NCBI RefSeq assembly: GCF_013408245.1
Contig: NZ_JACBYS010000001.1
Coordinates: forward strand, 1,240,001 to 1,304,000
DNA from: Duganella sp. 1224
GTDB lineage: Bacteria > Pseudomonadota > Gammaproteobacteria > Burkholderiales > Burkholderiaceae_D
Length of the DNA: 64,000 nucleotides
Direction of reading: 5' to 3'
The notes beneath the pieces were generated by a model. The model made no database searches. It saw only the letters and a program-made list of their open reading frames with translations, and was not told the DNA's origin. Both the position numbers and the translations under genes were made by a program. Shown here piece after piece: positions 24,521 to 33,446 of this stretch (the stretch's first letter is position 1; each line of letters opens with the position of its first letter).

Positions 24521-25837
24521 CTACAGCCGCGATAGCAGAACGCCGTTCAGGCTGACGATGACGGCCATCATGGTCCAGGCCAGCCAGGCCACCGGGCGCG
24601 GCGTGGCGAAGCGGCCCATGATGGCCGGCGTGCTGGTGTAGCGGATCAGCGGCCACATGGCAAACGGCAGTTGCAGGCTGAGGATGACCTGGCTCAGGAT
24701 CAGCAGGCTGGTGACGCCGTGGTCGCCGTAGACAATGGTGACAAACAGCGCCGGCACGATCGCCACCGAGCGGGTGATCAGGCGCCGCGCCCACGGCGGC
24801 AGTTTAATCTGGACAAAGCCCTCCATGACGATCTGCCCGGCCAGCGTGGCTGTCACCGATGAGCTCAGACCGGCCGCCAGCAGCGCCACGCCAAACAGGA
24901 TGCTGGCCAGCGCGGTGCCGGTCAGCGGGCCGAGCAGCTTGTAGGCTTGTTCCAGGTCGGCGATGTCGGCGTGGCCGCTGGTGTGGAACACGGCCGCCGA
25001 GGTAATCAGGATGGCGGCGTTGACCAGGAAGGCCAGGCCGAGCGCCACCACCACGTCGGCCGCGGCGAAGGCCAGGGCCTTGCGCTTGCCGTTGTCGCTG
25101 GTGCTGAAGCGGCGCGTCTGTACCGTGGACGAGTGCAGGTACAGGTTGTGCGGCATGACGGTGGCGCCGATGATGCCGATGGCAAGGTACAGCATGCCCG
25201 GATCGGTCACCGTCTCGGTCGACGGAATGAAGCCCGCGGCCACCGCCCGCCACGCCGGTTCGGCCAGCGCCAGGTTGATGGCGAAGCATACGAAGATCAC
25301 GCCCAGCAGCGCCATGATGAAGGCTTCCAGATAGCGGAAGCCGCGCTGCTGCAGCCACAGGATGGCGAAGACGTCGAGCGCGGTCAGCACCACGCCGTAG
25401 GTCAGCGGGATGCCGAACAGCAGCTTGAGGGCGATGGCGGTGCCGATGACTTCCGCCAGGTCGCAGGCGCAGATGGCGATTTCGCACAGCAGCCATTGCG
25501 CCACCGCCGAGCGGCGCGACGCGTGCCGGCGGCACAGCTGCGCCAGATCGGCCTGCGCCACGATGCCCAGCCGCGCCGACAGGATCTGCAGCAGCATTGC
25601 CATGCAACTGGACAGGCCGATGATCCACAGCAGCGCATAGCCGTAGGCGGCGCCGCCGCCGAGGTCGGTGGCCCAGTTGCCGGGGTCCATGTAGCCGACC
25701 GCCACCAGGTAGCCGGGGCCGATAAAGCTGAGGAAGCGCCGCCACCATGGACCGTCGCGGCGCACGGCCACGCTGCGCTCGCCGTTGGCGCCGGTGGTGG
25801 CGGGGTCGCGCGGTGTGGACATCACAGGTGGCGCCAT
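24521..25837 (-). CDS. mntH: Nramp-family divalent metal transporter
   Basis: A 438-aa inner-membrane protein with 11 predicted helices. It carries the Nramp metal-site motifs DPGNWATD in helix 1 (about residue 50) and MPHNLYLHS in helix 6, plus the transport signature between helices 8 and 9. It should import Mn2+ (or Fe2+) with protons. I chose the ATG at 25837, which has AAAGGAG; the longer in-frame extension upstream is low-complexity and lacks a start signal. The 139-bp upstream spacer shows no clear metal-regulator box. It follows the GT2 gene on the same strand but is probably transcribed separately. Confidence 0.93.
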   Translation of the reverse strand: MAPPVMSTPRDPATTGANGERSVAVRRDGPWWRRFLSFIGPGYLVAVGYMDPGNWATDLGGGAAYGYALLWIIGLSSCMAMLLQILSARLGIVAQADLAQLCRRHASRRSAVAQWLLCEIAICACDLAEVIGTAIALKLLFGIPLTYGVVLTALDVFAILWLQQRGFRYLEAFIMALLGVIFVCFAINLALAEPAWRAVAAGFIPSTETVTDPGMLYLAIGIIGATVMPHNLYLHSSTVQTRRFSTSDNGKRKALAFAAADVVVALGLAFLVNAAILITSAAVFHTSGHADIADLEQAYKLLGPLTGTALASILFGVALLAAGLSSSVTATLAGQIVMEGFVQIKLPPWARRLITRSVAIVPALFVTIVYGDHGVTSLLILSQVILSLQLPFAMWPLIRYTSTPAIMGRFATPRPVAWLAWTMMAVIVSLNGVLLSRL

Positions 25838-25976
25838 GGGGACTCCTTTGCGGCCGCCGTCGGCCTGCAGTTGTGTGGCTGGTGCTGCTGGTGGCGGCAT
25901 GGTTGCCGGGGCTGCGTGGCGGCGGTGGCTGGCTACGTCCTGATCTGTAGTGGTACGGTATGTTGGGCCGGGCGCG

Positions 25977-26690
25977 TCACATGCCGGCCGCCGAAGCGGC
26001 GCGGGCAGTTTCGACATAGCGTAGCAGCGTATCGCCAAAACCGCCGCGCGCCTTGGCGTCGCGCCGGGCGCTGGTGGTCACGCGTGGCGCCGCGCTCCAG
26101 GCAAAACGGGCGCCGGTGCGCTCCAGCGCGGTCACCAGCGCCACGTCCTCGCTGCAAGCCAGCGGGGCAAAGCCGCCGGCGCGCAGGTAGGCGTCGGCCG
26201 CCACGCCGAGGTTGGCGCCGTGGATGTGACGGTGGCCGTCGGCGTCGGTGTAACTGTTATGGAAGTGGTTGCGCAGCAGGTCGGCGTTGTCCCGGTGCGG
26301 CGACCAGTCGTGTACCGCTACAGTGCCGCACACCACGTCCACATTGAGCCGCAACTGTTCGGCGAGCCAGTTGGGCGCCACTTCGGTGTCGGCGTCGGTG
26401 AAGGCCAGCCAGCGGGCGCCGTGGTGCAGCATGTGGCGCGCCCCGGCAGCGCGGGTGATGCCGACGTTGCGGGCGTCCACGGACACGTGGTCGATGAGGC
26501 AGCGCGGCCCCGACTCGGTGGCGTGGCGCTCGACAATGGCGCGCGAATTGTCGGTACAGCTGTCCAGCGCGACCGTGATGCGCACCGCTTCGCCATGCAG
26601 CGCCGGGTCGGCGGCGGCGGCGCGGGCGGCGCGCAGGCAGGCGTCGAGGTAGCGTTCTTCGTTGTGGGCAGGGATGACGATGCCGATCAT
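25977..26690 (-). CDS. Family 2 glycosyltransferase
   Basis: A 237-aa GT-A fold glycosyltransferase: N-terminal MIGIVIPAHNEERYLDACL, acidic nucleotide-binding residues (ALDSCTDNS), the metal-binding DADTEVAPNW motif around residue 112, and an acceptor-side segment HIHGANLGVAADAYLRAGGF...SEDVALV. The sugar donor and acceptor are unknown. ATG at 26690 overlaps the methyltransferase stop by 4 bases. It is the last gene of an overlapping cluster with an acyl-CoA dehydrogenase, a PIG-L deacetylase and a methyltransferase, so it probably decorates the same small molecule or glycan. Confidence 0.9.
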   Translation of the reverse strand: MIGIVIPAHNEERYLDACLRAARAAAADPALHGEAVRITVALDSCTDNSRAIVERHATESGPRCLIDHVSVDARNVGITRAAGARHMLHHGARWLAFTDADTEVAPNWLAEQLRLNVDVVCGTVAVHDWSPHRDNADLLRNHFHNSYTDADGHRHIHGANLGVAADAYLRAGGFAPLACSEDVALVTALERTGARFAWSAAPRVTTSARRDAKARGGFGDTLLRYVETARAASAAGM

Positions 26691-27289
26691 TTTGCGATTC
26701 CTTCCCGTTGGGCCACCGAGCGCGGATCGCGCGACCACACGTCCAGCAGGAAGTCCTCTTCTTCGTGGCGGCTGAGGTGGTGCAGTTGTGGGCTGGCTGT
26801 GAAGGCGGCGTGGATGGTATCCGCGCTTTGCATGCGGTCATGGAAGGGGCGGCGCCAGTGGCACAGCACCAGCGCGCCGCTGAGGGCCAGCGTGTCGATG
26901 CAGCGCTGGCGCATCTGTTCCAGATCGTCGGCGTTGAGATAGTAGGCCATCTCGCTGATGACGATCAGGTCGAAGGCGGCGCCGACGGGCCAGTCCTGCG
27001 GCACGCGCTGGCAGCTGACGTGTACGCGGCCTGGCCCCAGGCCGGCGACGCGGTCGCGGGTCAGTTGCACGGCGGCCGGCGACACGTCGCTGGCGGTAAC
27101 GGTGTCGGCGCGGCGCGCCAGCGAGGTGGTCAGCTCGCCGTTGCCGCAGGCCGGTTCGAAGGCGTGGCGGAAGTGCGGCGCGGGCAGGCTGGCCAGCAGC
27201 AGGGCGCGTTTGCGCTGTTCGTACCAGCGCTGGCGTACCTGCCATGGGTCGTCGTTTTTCTCGTAGAGCTGCTGGAAGTGGGCGTTCAT
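26687..27289 (-). CDS. NodS-like SAM-dependent methyltransferase
   Basis: A 200-aa class I methyltransferase. The N-terminus (MNAHFQQLYEKNDDPWQVRQRWYEQRKRALLLASLP) and the SAM motif (AFEPACGNGELTTSLARRA, about residues 43-61) match the NodS-like group, which in rhizobia N-methylates the glucosamine of Nod factors; VISEMAYYL is the typical post-motif. ATG at 27289 overlaps the PIG-L gene (ATGA) and its stop overlaps the GT2 start. Adjacency to a PIG-L deacetylase, which frees amino groups, makes N-methylation of a deacetylated amino sugar attractive, but this is inference. Confidence 0.87.
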   Translation of the reverse strand: MNAHFQQLYEKNDDPWQVRQRWYEQRKRALLLASLPAPHFRHAFEPACGNGELTTSLARRADTVTASDVSPAAVQLTRDRVAGLGPGRVHVSCQRVPQDWPVGAAFDLIVISEMAYYLNADDLEQMRQRCIDTLALSGALVLCHWRRPFHDRMQSADTIHAAFTASPQLHHLSRHEEEDFLLDVWSRDPRSVAQREGIAK

Positions 27290-28173
27290 GTGAAGTAGAT
27301 TTCGTAGGGGTGGAGCAGGCGCGCCAGCACGTGGGGCGGCAGGATGGCGGTGTGGCCGGTGGTCGGGTCGTCGTGGAGCTGGGTCTGGAAGCACTGGACG
27401 GCTTGCTGCTTGCGGCGCAGGGTGTCGTCGTCCAGCGGCAGGCGGCAAGCGCGCTGCCATGGCAGGCGCGGGTCGCCCGGCGCGGCCCAGTGCCAGCTCC
27501 AGACCGGCATTTCGACCAGCCTGGCGCGACACGTGCGGGCGGCCAGCGCCGCGGCCAGGCCGCAGGCTTCGTGGTCCGGGTGGCCGTCTTGGCGCCAGGT
27601 GACAAAGACGGTGTCGTCAGGCCGCAGCAGTTGCAGCAACAGGGTGTGCAATTGATCGAGGTGGGTGCTGACCTGGCCGTCCGGCAGGCGGGCGCGCATG
27701 ATCTGCGGCGCAGTGCTGTGGTTGAGCCCCAGCGTCTGCATGGCGGCGATGGTCTCCTGCGGCCGCAGGCGCGCCAGGGCGGCGGGCGTCAGCAGATCTG
27801 AACCGGGATGGCTGGCGGTGCCGTCGGTGACGGCCAGCAGGACCGTGCGCGTGCCTTGGGCGTGCAGCAGTTGCAGCAGGCCGCCGCAGGCCAGCACTTC
27901 GTCGTCCGGGTGCGGCGCCACGATGATGGCGCGGCCGCGTGGTGCCAGTTCAGCGGCCGTGACTGGCGGCAGCGCGGCCAGGCCGGGCCAGGCTTGCCAG
28001 TCGGCGTCCGGCGTGCCCCGTCCGGCGATCTGACGTTGGCTGGCATCGCTCACGGCGGCACCGACATTGCGCACCAGGGGCCGGTCGGCTTGGGCGGCGA
28101 CGCCGTATGCCAGGCCATGTCCGGCGGCGTGGCGCGCTTGCGGGTGCGCTTGCGGTGCGCTCACAATGCCCAT
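27286..28173 (-). CDS. PIG-L family N-deacetylase
   Basis: A 295-aa zinc-dependent deacetylase of the PIG-L/MshB/BshB family. The metal-binding motif PHPDDEVLACGG (AHPDDE type) is near residue 85 and the second motif DGHPDHEACG is near 205. The family removes acetyl groups from GlcNAc-linked substrates such as mycothiol, bacillithiol and GPI precursors. The first about 70 residues are an unusual, low-complexity extension before the catalytic domain. The ATG at 28173 overlaps the acyl-CoA-dehydrogenase-like gene by 13 bases and the stop overlaps the methyltransferase start. Confidence 0.88.
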   Translation of the reverse strand: MGIVSAPQAHPQARHAAGHGLAYGVAAQADRPLVRNVGAAVSDASQRQIAGRGTPDADWQAWPGLAALPPVTAAELAPRGRAIIVAPHPDDEVLACGGLLQLLHAQGTRTVLLAVTDGTASHPGSDLLTPAALARLRPQETIAAMQTLGLNHSTAPQIMRARLPDGQVSTHLDQLHTLLLQLLRPDDTVFVTWRQDGHPDHEACGLAAALAARTCRARLVEMPVWSWHWAAPGDPRLPWQRACRLPLDDDTLRRKQQAVQCFQTQLHDDPTTGHTAILPPHVLARLLHPYEIYFT

Positions 28174-29189
28174 GGTGCGTCCTCCAGTTGTGTGAGCAGT
28201 CCGCCGAGCGTGGCGAGGTCGCGCTCCGCGTGGCTCTGGCGCAGGAATACCGGCAAATCGGCCGCCAGCTTGGCAAAACGGGCGTTGCGGCACAGCGGCG
28301 CGGCGCCCAGCGCGCGGGTGGCGTGGCGCAGCACGTCGCTGGCCGCCGCTTCCACCGCCAGCCGTGCGCGCATCGCCGTGCGGCCCGCGTACGCGCCCGG
28401 TGCGCGGTCGATGGCGGACGCGCTGGCGCGCAGCAGCGTGGCCGCCGAGGCGAGCGCCACGTCCACTTCGCCGAGATGGGCCAACCGGTGCGGGTCCGGC
28501 TTGGTTTGCGCGCGGGCCGCGCCGAACAGATACTCGGCCAGCGCCTGCGCCGCGCCGTACCAGCAGGCGGCAATCCCGGCGCCGCCATACCAGAATCCGG
28601 CGCGGCTCAGATACTCGCCCGGCTGCCCGACCGGAATGGCCGGCGCCTCGTCAAACAGTACGTCGACGCTGGCGGTGGCCGCCATGCCGACCGCGTGCCA
28701 GCCCTCATCGGTGATGGTGACGCCGCGATCGCGCAAGGCCACCGCCACCAGCGCCCGCTCGCCGTAGGCGTCGTGGCAGCTGACCAGGGCATGGCTCAAC
28801 GCCGTCGCGCCGGAGCACCACTGCTTGCGTCCCGAAATGACATACTGCCCCACGCTGTCGCGCCGCAGCACCACCGCCGCCTCCGGCGATTCGGCGCACC
28901 ACACGCCCCACGCCGCGCCCGGACGCGACGGCCCGTTCAGCTCTGCCAGAATGGCCAGCGCGTCGGTGTGGCCCTCGTACAGCTTGGCCAGGCTCAGATC
29001 ATGATGCGCGGCCAGCGCCAGGCATTGCCAGCGCTGCAGCGTGGCGCCGCCGCCCGGCTGCGGCAGCTGGTCCTGTCCGGCGGCGATCAATTGCGCCAGC
29101 TGCTCGCCGGGCGGCAGGCGCGTATCCAGCTGTGCCAACGCGTGGCCCAGCGTGTGCGCGGACGCATAGGGGAGACGGTCGATTTTCAT
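28161..29189 (-). CDS. Acyl-CoA dehydrogenase-like protein
   Basis: A 342-aa protein with the acyl-CoA dehydrogenase fold: mid-domain GAAWGVWCAESPEAAVVL, VISGRKQWCSGA and a C-terminal helical bundle (GEVDVALASAATLLRASASAI). It is shorter than typical enzymes (about 380 aa) and I cannot place the usual catalytic Glu, so it may be a specialised or degenerate member. It is first gene of the ACAD/PIG-L/methyltransferase/GT2 cluster. Start ATG at 29189 has an AGGA 8 bases upstream, and an 18-bp palindrome lies 11 bp before it. Confidence 0.85.
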   Translation of the reverse strand: MKIDRLPYASAHTLGHALAQLDTRLPPGEQLAQLIAAGQDQLPQPGGGATLQRWQCLALAAHHDLSLAKLYEGHTDALAILAELNGPSRPGAAWGVWCAESPEAAVVLRRDSVGQYVISGRKQWCSGATALSHALVSCHDAYGERALVAVALRDRGVTITDEGWHAVGMAATASVDVLFDEAPAIPVGQPGEYLSRAGFWYGGAGIAACWYGAAQALAEYLFGAARAQTKPDPHRLAHLGEVDVALASAATLLRASASAIDRAPGAYAGRTAMRARLAVEAAASDVLRHATRALGAAPLCRNARFAKLAADLPVFLRQSHAERDLATLGGLLTQLEDAPWAL

Positions 29190-29199
29190 GCCAATGTCC

Positions 29200-29217
29200 T
29201 GATTGTTTAGACAATCA
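29200..29217. promoter_or_regulatory. Candidate operator palindrome between divergent operons
   Basis: TGATTGT-TTAG-ACAATCA: perfect 7-bp inverted arms around a 4-bp centre. It lies 11 bp before the acyl-CoA-dehydrogenase ATG in the 165-bp divergent spacer. It resembles an operator or a leader hairpin; no regulator gene is adjacent. Confidence 0.45.
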
Positions 29218-29354
29218 TCTGTCGCGCCCGTTGTCGTTGTCTGTTAGTCCGCTCACTCATCCATACCGCATCCGGTGGCCGTGTGCTGCCGCACATACCG
29301 ACGGCAGCCGATCAGCCATGCTGGCACTTCACGATCAACGGGGAACATGCATCG

Positions 29355-29597
29355 ATGGGTGACTGGATCGATCTGCTGCAATGGCCGGCCATGGCGGTGA
29401 CCGTGGCGGCGGGGCTGATGGTCGGCTCGCGCCAGCCATGGCGGCGCAAGGCCGGCTTCATCACTTTTTTGGTCAGCAACGGGTTGTGGATCGCGTGGGG
29501 CTGGCATGACGAAGCCTGGGCCCTGATCGCACTGCAGCTCTGCCTGATGGTGACCAACGTGCGCGGCGTCCTGAAAAACGAGGAAGGAAACCAATGA
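29355..29597 (+). CDS. Small membrane protein coupled to the molybdenum hydroxylase operon
   Basis: An 80-aa protein with three hydrophobic segments (AMAVTVAAGLMVGS, GFITFLVSNGLWIAWGW, ALIALQLCLMVTNVRGVL), small and Trp-rich. I do not recognise a defined family; the last segment is reminiscent of PnuC/YgjV-like small membrane proteins. The ATG at 29355 is supported by the gene's overlap (ATGA) with the 2Fe-2S subunit, which shows co-translation. A role in membrane tethering or substrate entry for the hydroxylase is possible but unproven. Confidence 0.7.
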   Translation: MGDWIDLLQWPAMAVTVAAGLMVGSRQPWRRKAGFITFLVSNGLWIAWGWHDEAWALIALQLCLMVTNVRGVLKNEEGNQ

Positions 29598-30112
29598 CCA
29601 CATATCCTGTTCGCCTGGAGATCAACGGCGAGTCCCGGCAGTTCGAGGTGGAAGCGTGGGTATCGTTGCTGGATCTGCTGCGCGAACGCGCGGGTCTGAC
29701 GGGTACCAAGAAAGGCTGCGACCATGGCCAGTGCGGCGCCTGCACGGTGCTGGTGGGCGGCAAGCGCATCAACGCCTGCCTGACGCTGGCCGTCATGCAG
29801 GATGGGCAGCAGGTCACCACGGTCGAAGGTTTGGCCGATGGCGCGCGGCTGCACCCGCTGCAGCAGGCCTTCATCGAACATGACGCCTTCCAGTGCGGTT
29901 ACTGCACGCCGGGCCAGTTGTGCTCCGCCGTCGGGCTGATGAACGAAGGGCAGGCGCGCACGGTGGCCGAGGTGCGTGAGCTGATGAGCGGGAACATCTG
30001 CCGCTGCGGCGCCTATCCCGGCATTGTGGCGGCGGTGACCGAGGTCATGGGCCTGCCCGAGCGCGAGGACGATCCGGATCGTCCGTACCTGCCTGGCACG
30101 GTGCCGGCATGA
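29594..30112 (+). CDS. Molybdenum hydroxylase 2Fe-2S subunit (xanthine dehydrogenase family, PaoA/CoxS-like)
   Basis: A 172-aa electron-transfer subunit. The N-terminal plant-type ferredoxin domain has the cluster motif KGCDHGQCGACTVLVGG with a further Cys in NACL. The C-terminal helical domain has QCGYCTPGQ and GNICRCGAYPGI for the second cluster. No Tat signal precedes the ferredoxin fold, so unlike E. coli PaoA the enzyme appears cytoplasmic. It overlaps the FAD subunit by 4 bases. Together the three subunits oxidise an aldehyde, purine or N-heterocycle; the substrate cannot be read from sequence. Confidence 0.93.
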   Translation: MTTYPVRLEINGESRQFEVEAWVSLLDLLRERAGLTGTKKGCDHGQCGACTVLVGGKRINACLTLAVMQDGQQVTTVEGLADGARLHPLQQAFIEHDAFQCGYCTPGQLCSAVGLMNEGQARTVAEVRELMSGNICRCGAYPGIVAAVTEVMGLPEREDDPDRPYLPGTVPA

Positions 30113-31131
30113 ATCCGATTACCTATTTCCGCGCTGCCGATGCCGACCAGGCACTGGCGCATGCCGCTGGCGGTGCGCGCTTCATCGCCGGCGGCACCAA
30201 TCTGATCGACCTGATGAAGGAATTCGTGATGCGGCCGGCGGCGCTGGTCGACATCAATGGCTTGCCGGCGGACGCGATCGCGCCCACGGCGGCGGGCGGC
30301 CTGCTGCTCGGCGCCACCGCGCGCAACGCGGACACCGCCTACCATCCGCTGGTGCGCGCGCAGTATCCGCTGCTGACCGCCGCGATTCTGGCCGGCGCGT
30401 CGCCGCAGATCCGCAACATGGCCAGCAACGGCGGCAACCTGCTGCAGCGCACGCGATGTCATTATTTTTACGACGTGGCCACGCCCTGCAACAAGCGGCT
30501 GCCGGGCAGTGGTTGCGCGGCGATCGGCGGCCTGACGCGGCAACATGCCGTACTTGGCGCCAGCCCGCAATGCATCGCGGTGCATCCTTCCGATATGTGC
30601 GTGGCGCTGGCGGCGCTGGACGCCGTCGTGCATGTGCGTTCGGTGGCGGGCGAAAGGCAGATACCGTTCGCGGATTTCCATCGCCTGCCGGATGACCGCC
30701 CGGAACTGGACACCACGCTGGCGCCCGGCGAGCTGATTACCCAGATCGAATTGCCGCCGGCGGCGCAGTTCGCAGCGCATTTCGCCTACCTGAAAATCCG
30801 CGACCGCGCGTCGTACGCGTTTGCGCTGGTGTCGGTGGCGGCGGCGCTGGATATCGGCGACGATGGCATGGTGCGCGAGGCGCGCCTGGCGCTGGGCGGC
30901 GTGGCCCACAAGCCGTGGCGCGTAGCGGCGGCGGAAGCCCTGCTGGTCGGGCAGCCCGCCGACGCCGCGCATTTTGCCGAGGCTGCGGAGCTGCTGCTGT
31001 CCGGCGCACGCGGCCAAGGCGAGAACGACTTCAAGATTCCGCTGGCCCGGCGCGCCGTGGCACGCGCCCTGGAACAGGCTGCGGCGGCAACCCATGACAA
31101 CACAAGGAGCGAACGTGACAGAGCTGATTGA
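30109..31131 (+). CDS. Molybdenum hydroxylase FAD-binding subunit (PaoB-like)
   Basis: A 340-aa FAD subunit. The FAD-binding segment (ARFIAGGTNLIDLMKEFVMRP) is near the N-terminus, followed by GASPQIRNMASNGGNLLQRTRCHYF, a family signature. The CO-dehydrogenase flavoprotein C-terminal domain follows. A Cys-rich insertion (RTRCHYFYDVATPCNKRLPGSGCAAIGG) resembles the extra [4Fe-4S]-binding loop found in PaoB-type subunits. Start ATG at 30109 overlaps the 2Fe-2S subunit stop (ATGA), and its end overlaps the large subunit start by 17 bases. Confidence 0.93.
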   Translation: MNPITYFRAADADQALAHAAGGARFIAGGTNLIDLMKEFVMRPAALVDINGLPADAIAPTAAGGLLLGATARNADTAYHPLVRAQYPLLTAAILAGASPQIRNMASNGGNLLQRTRCHYFYDVATPCNKRLPGSGCAAIGGLTRQHAVLGASPQCIAVHPSDMCVALAALDAVVHVRSVAGERQIPFADFHRLPDDRPELDTTLAPGELITQIELPPAAQFAAHFAYLKIRDRASYAFALVSVAAALDIGDDGMVREARLALGGVAHKPWRVAAAEALLVGQPADAAHFAEAAELLLSGARGQGENDFKIPLARRAVARALEQAAAATHDNTRSERDRAD

Positions 31132-33394
31132 AGCACTCCGCACACCCGCCGCGGATGAGGGAACGGGCGCCGTCACCATCGGCATGCCGGTCTCGCGCGT
31201 GGATGGCCGTGACAAGGTCACCGGGCAGGCGCGTTATGCGGCCGAGCATCCCGCCGACCGGCTGCTGTACGGCGTGGTGGTCAGCGGCACCATTCCGCGC
31301 GGCCGCATCACGGCCATCCGCGCCGACGCGGCGCTGGCGGTGGCCGGCGTGGTGGAGGTGATCACGCACCTGAACCGGCCGCGCATCCGCTCCTTCGACA
31401 TCTTCTACAAGGACATGACGGCGCCCGGCGGCTCGCCATTCCGGCCGCTGTACGACGACAAGGTCGCCTACAGCGGCCAACCGGTGGCGCTGGTGGTGGC
31501 CGAGACCTTCGAAGCGGCGCGCTACGCGGCGCGGCTGGTGGAGGTGGCTTACGAGGCGGAACCGCATGCGACGTCGCTGACGGAAAACCGCGAACGCTCG
31601 TACACGCCCAGCCGCATGAAGGCCGGCTACACGCCGCCGCCCGACCCCAAGGGCCATGCGGACGAGGTATGGGAGAAGGCGGCCATCCGCATCGAAGGCG
31701 AGTATTACAGCGGCGTTGAACACCACAATCCGCTCGAAATGTTCGCCAGCACGGTGATCCGCGATGCCGACGGCCACCTGACCATCTACGACAAGACGCA
31801 AAGTTCGCAAAACAGCCGTTGGTACGTGTCGCACGTTTTCGGGCTGGGCAAGGACAAGGTCACGGTGCGCAATCCTTACGTGGGCGGCGCATTCGGTTCG
31901 GGACTGCGGCCGCAATACCAGTTGCCGCTGGCGGTGATGGCCGCGCTGAAGCTGGAGCGCTCGGTGCGGGTGGTGCTGACGCGCCAGCAGATGTTCACGT
32001 TTGGCCACCGGCCGGAAACCGTGCAACGGGTGCGGCTGTCCGCCGAGGCGGATGGCACGCTGACTTCGATTATCCATGAGGCGGTGGCCGAAACCTCGCG
32101 CATGGAAGACTATGTGGAAGTGGTGGTCAACTGGTCCGGCGAGCTGTATGCGTGCGAGCATGTGCGGCTGGGCTACCATCTGGTGGATCTGGACCATGCC
32201 AGCCCGATAGACATGCGCGCGCCAGGCGCCGCCCACGGCGTGTATGCGCTGGAAGTGGCGATGGACGAACTGTCGTATGCGCTGAACATGGATCCCTTGG
32301 CGCTGCGCCTGAAAAATTACGCGGAGATGGATCCGGCGCGTGGCCTGCCGTATTCCACCAAGGAGCTGCGCGCCTGCTACGAGCAAGGCGCGGCGCGCTT
32401 CGGCTGGGACAAGCGCCCACTGGCCCCGGGCACCATGCGCGAAGGGCGGGAGCTGATCGGCTGGGGCATGGCCACCGGCGTATGGGACGCCATGCAGATG
32501 TTTGCACGCGCCAGCGCCGTGTTGCATGCGGATGGCTCACTGGTGGTGAGCAGCGCCGCCACCGATATCGGCACCGGCACGTACACGGCGATGTGCATCA
32601 TCGCCGCCGATGCTTTGGGCCTGCCGCTGGAGAAGGTGCGCTTCCAGCTGGGCGACTCCACGCTGCCGGTGGCGCCCATCGAAGGCGGCTCGTCGCACGT
32701 GGCCACGGTCGGTTCGGCGGTGCAAGGCGTGTGCGAGAAGCTGCAGAAAAAACTCCTGAAGCTGGCGAAGCAGATGCCGTCATCGCCCCTGGGGAAGGCG
32801 CGGCTTGCCGACGTCCAGTTCTCGGGTGGCGCGGTGCGGCTGGCTTCCCAGCCGGCTGTGGCGGTGGCGATCACGGACATCGTGGCCGGCAGCGGCGAGC
32901 AGCGCCTGGAAGAAAAGTACCTGATGCTGCCGAATATGCTCAAGCAGATGAAATACCAGCGCTCGACCCATTCGGCGGTGTTTTGCGAGGTGCGCGTGGA
33001 TCCCGAATTCGGCACGGTGCGGGTGACGCGCGTGGTCAGCGCCATCGCGGCGGGGCGCATCATCAACGCCAAGACCGCACGCAGCCAGATCATCGGCGGC
33101 GTGGTGTGGGGCATCGGCCAGGCGCTGCACGAGGAGACGTTCTGCGATCACCGCCTGGGCCGATTCATGAACCACAACCTGGGGGAATACCATGTCTCCG
33201 TCAATGCGGACATTCATGACATCGACGTGATCTTCGTGCACGAGGATGACCGCATCGTCAGCCGCATCGGCGCCAAGGGCGTCGGCGAGATTGGCCTGGT
33301 TGGCGTGGCGGCGGCCATCAGCAACGCCATTTATCACGCCACCGGGCGCCGCGAACGCGCCACGCCATTCACGCCGGATAAATTGATGCGATAG
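31115..33394 (+). CDS. Molybdenum hydroxylase large (Mo-cofactor) subunit (PaoC-like)
   Basis: A 759-aa molybdopterin-binding subunit. Visible features are the N-terminal GMPVSRVDGRDKVTGQARYAAEH, the cofactor segments GGAFGSGLRPQYQ and EGGSSHVATVGSA, and near the C-terminus GAKGVGEIGLVG with the catalytic Glu. I chose the GTG at 31115, 5 bases after a perfect AAGGAG; an in-frame ATG at 31094 has no ribosome-binding site. Maturation factors such as a PaoD/XdhC homologue are not encoded in this window and must act from elsewhere. Confidence 0.92.
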   Translation: MTELIEALRTPAADEGTGAVTIGMPVSRVDGRDKVTGQARYAAEHPADRLLYGVVVSGTIPRGRITAIRADAALAVAGVVEVITHLNRPRIRSFDIFYKDMTAPGGSPFRPLYDDKVAYSGQPVALVVAETFEAARYAARLVEVAYEAEPHATSLTENRERSYTPSRMKAGYTPPPDPKGHADEVWEKAAIRIEGEYYSGVEHHNPLEMFASTVIRDADGHLTIYDKTQSSQNSRWYVSHVFGLGKDKVTVRNPYVGGAFGSGLRPQYQLPLAVMAALKLERSVRVVLTRQQMFTFGHRPETVQRVRLSAEADGTLTSIIHEAVAETSRMEDYVEVVVNWSGELYACEHVRLGYHLVDLDHASPIDMRAPGAAHGVYALEVAMDELSYALNMDPLALRLKNYAEMDPARGLPYSTKELRACYEQGAARFGWDKRPLAPGTMREGRELIGWGMATGVWDAMQMFARASAVLHADGSLVVSSAATDIGTGTYTAMCIIAADALGLPLEKVRFQLGDSTLPVAPIEGGSSHVATVGSAVQGVCEKLQKKLLKLAKQMPSSPLGKARLADVQFSGGAVRLASQPAVAVAITDIVAGSGEQRLEEKYLMLPNMLKQMKYQRSTHSAVFCEVRVDPEFGTVRVTRVVSAIAAGRIINAKTARSQIIGGVVWGIGQALHEETFCDHRLGRFMNHNLGEYHVSVNADIHDIDVIFVHEDDRIVSRIGAKGVGEIGLVGVAAAISNAIYHATGRRERATPFTPDKLMR

Positions 33395-33446
33395 CAAGCG
33401 GGCAGCAATCGGTTTATGCTAGGGCTTTCCATGAGGGAGAGCGGTA

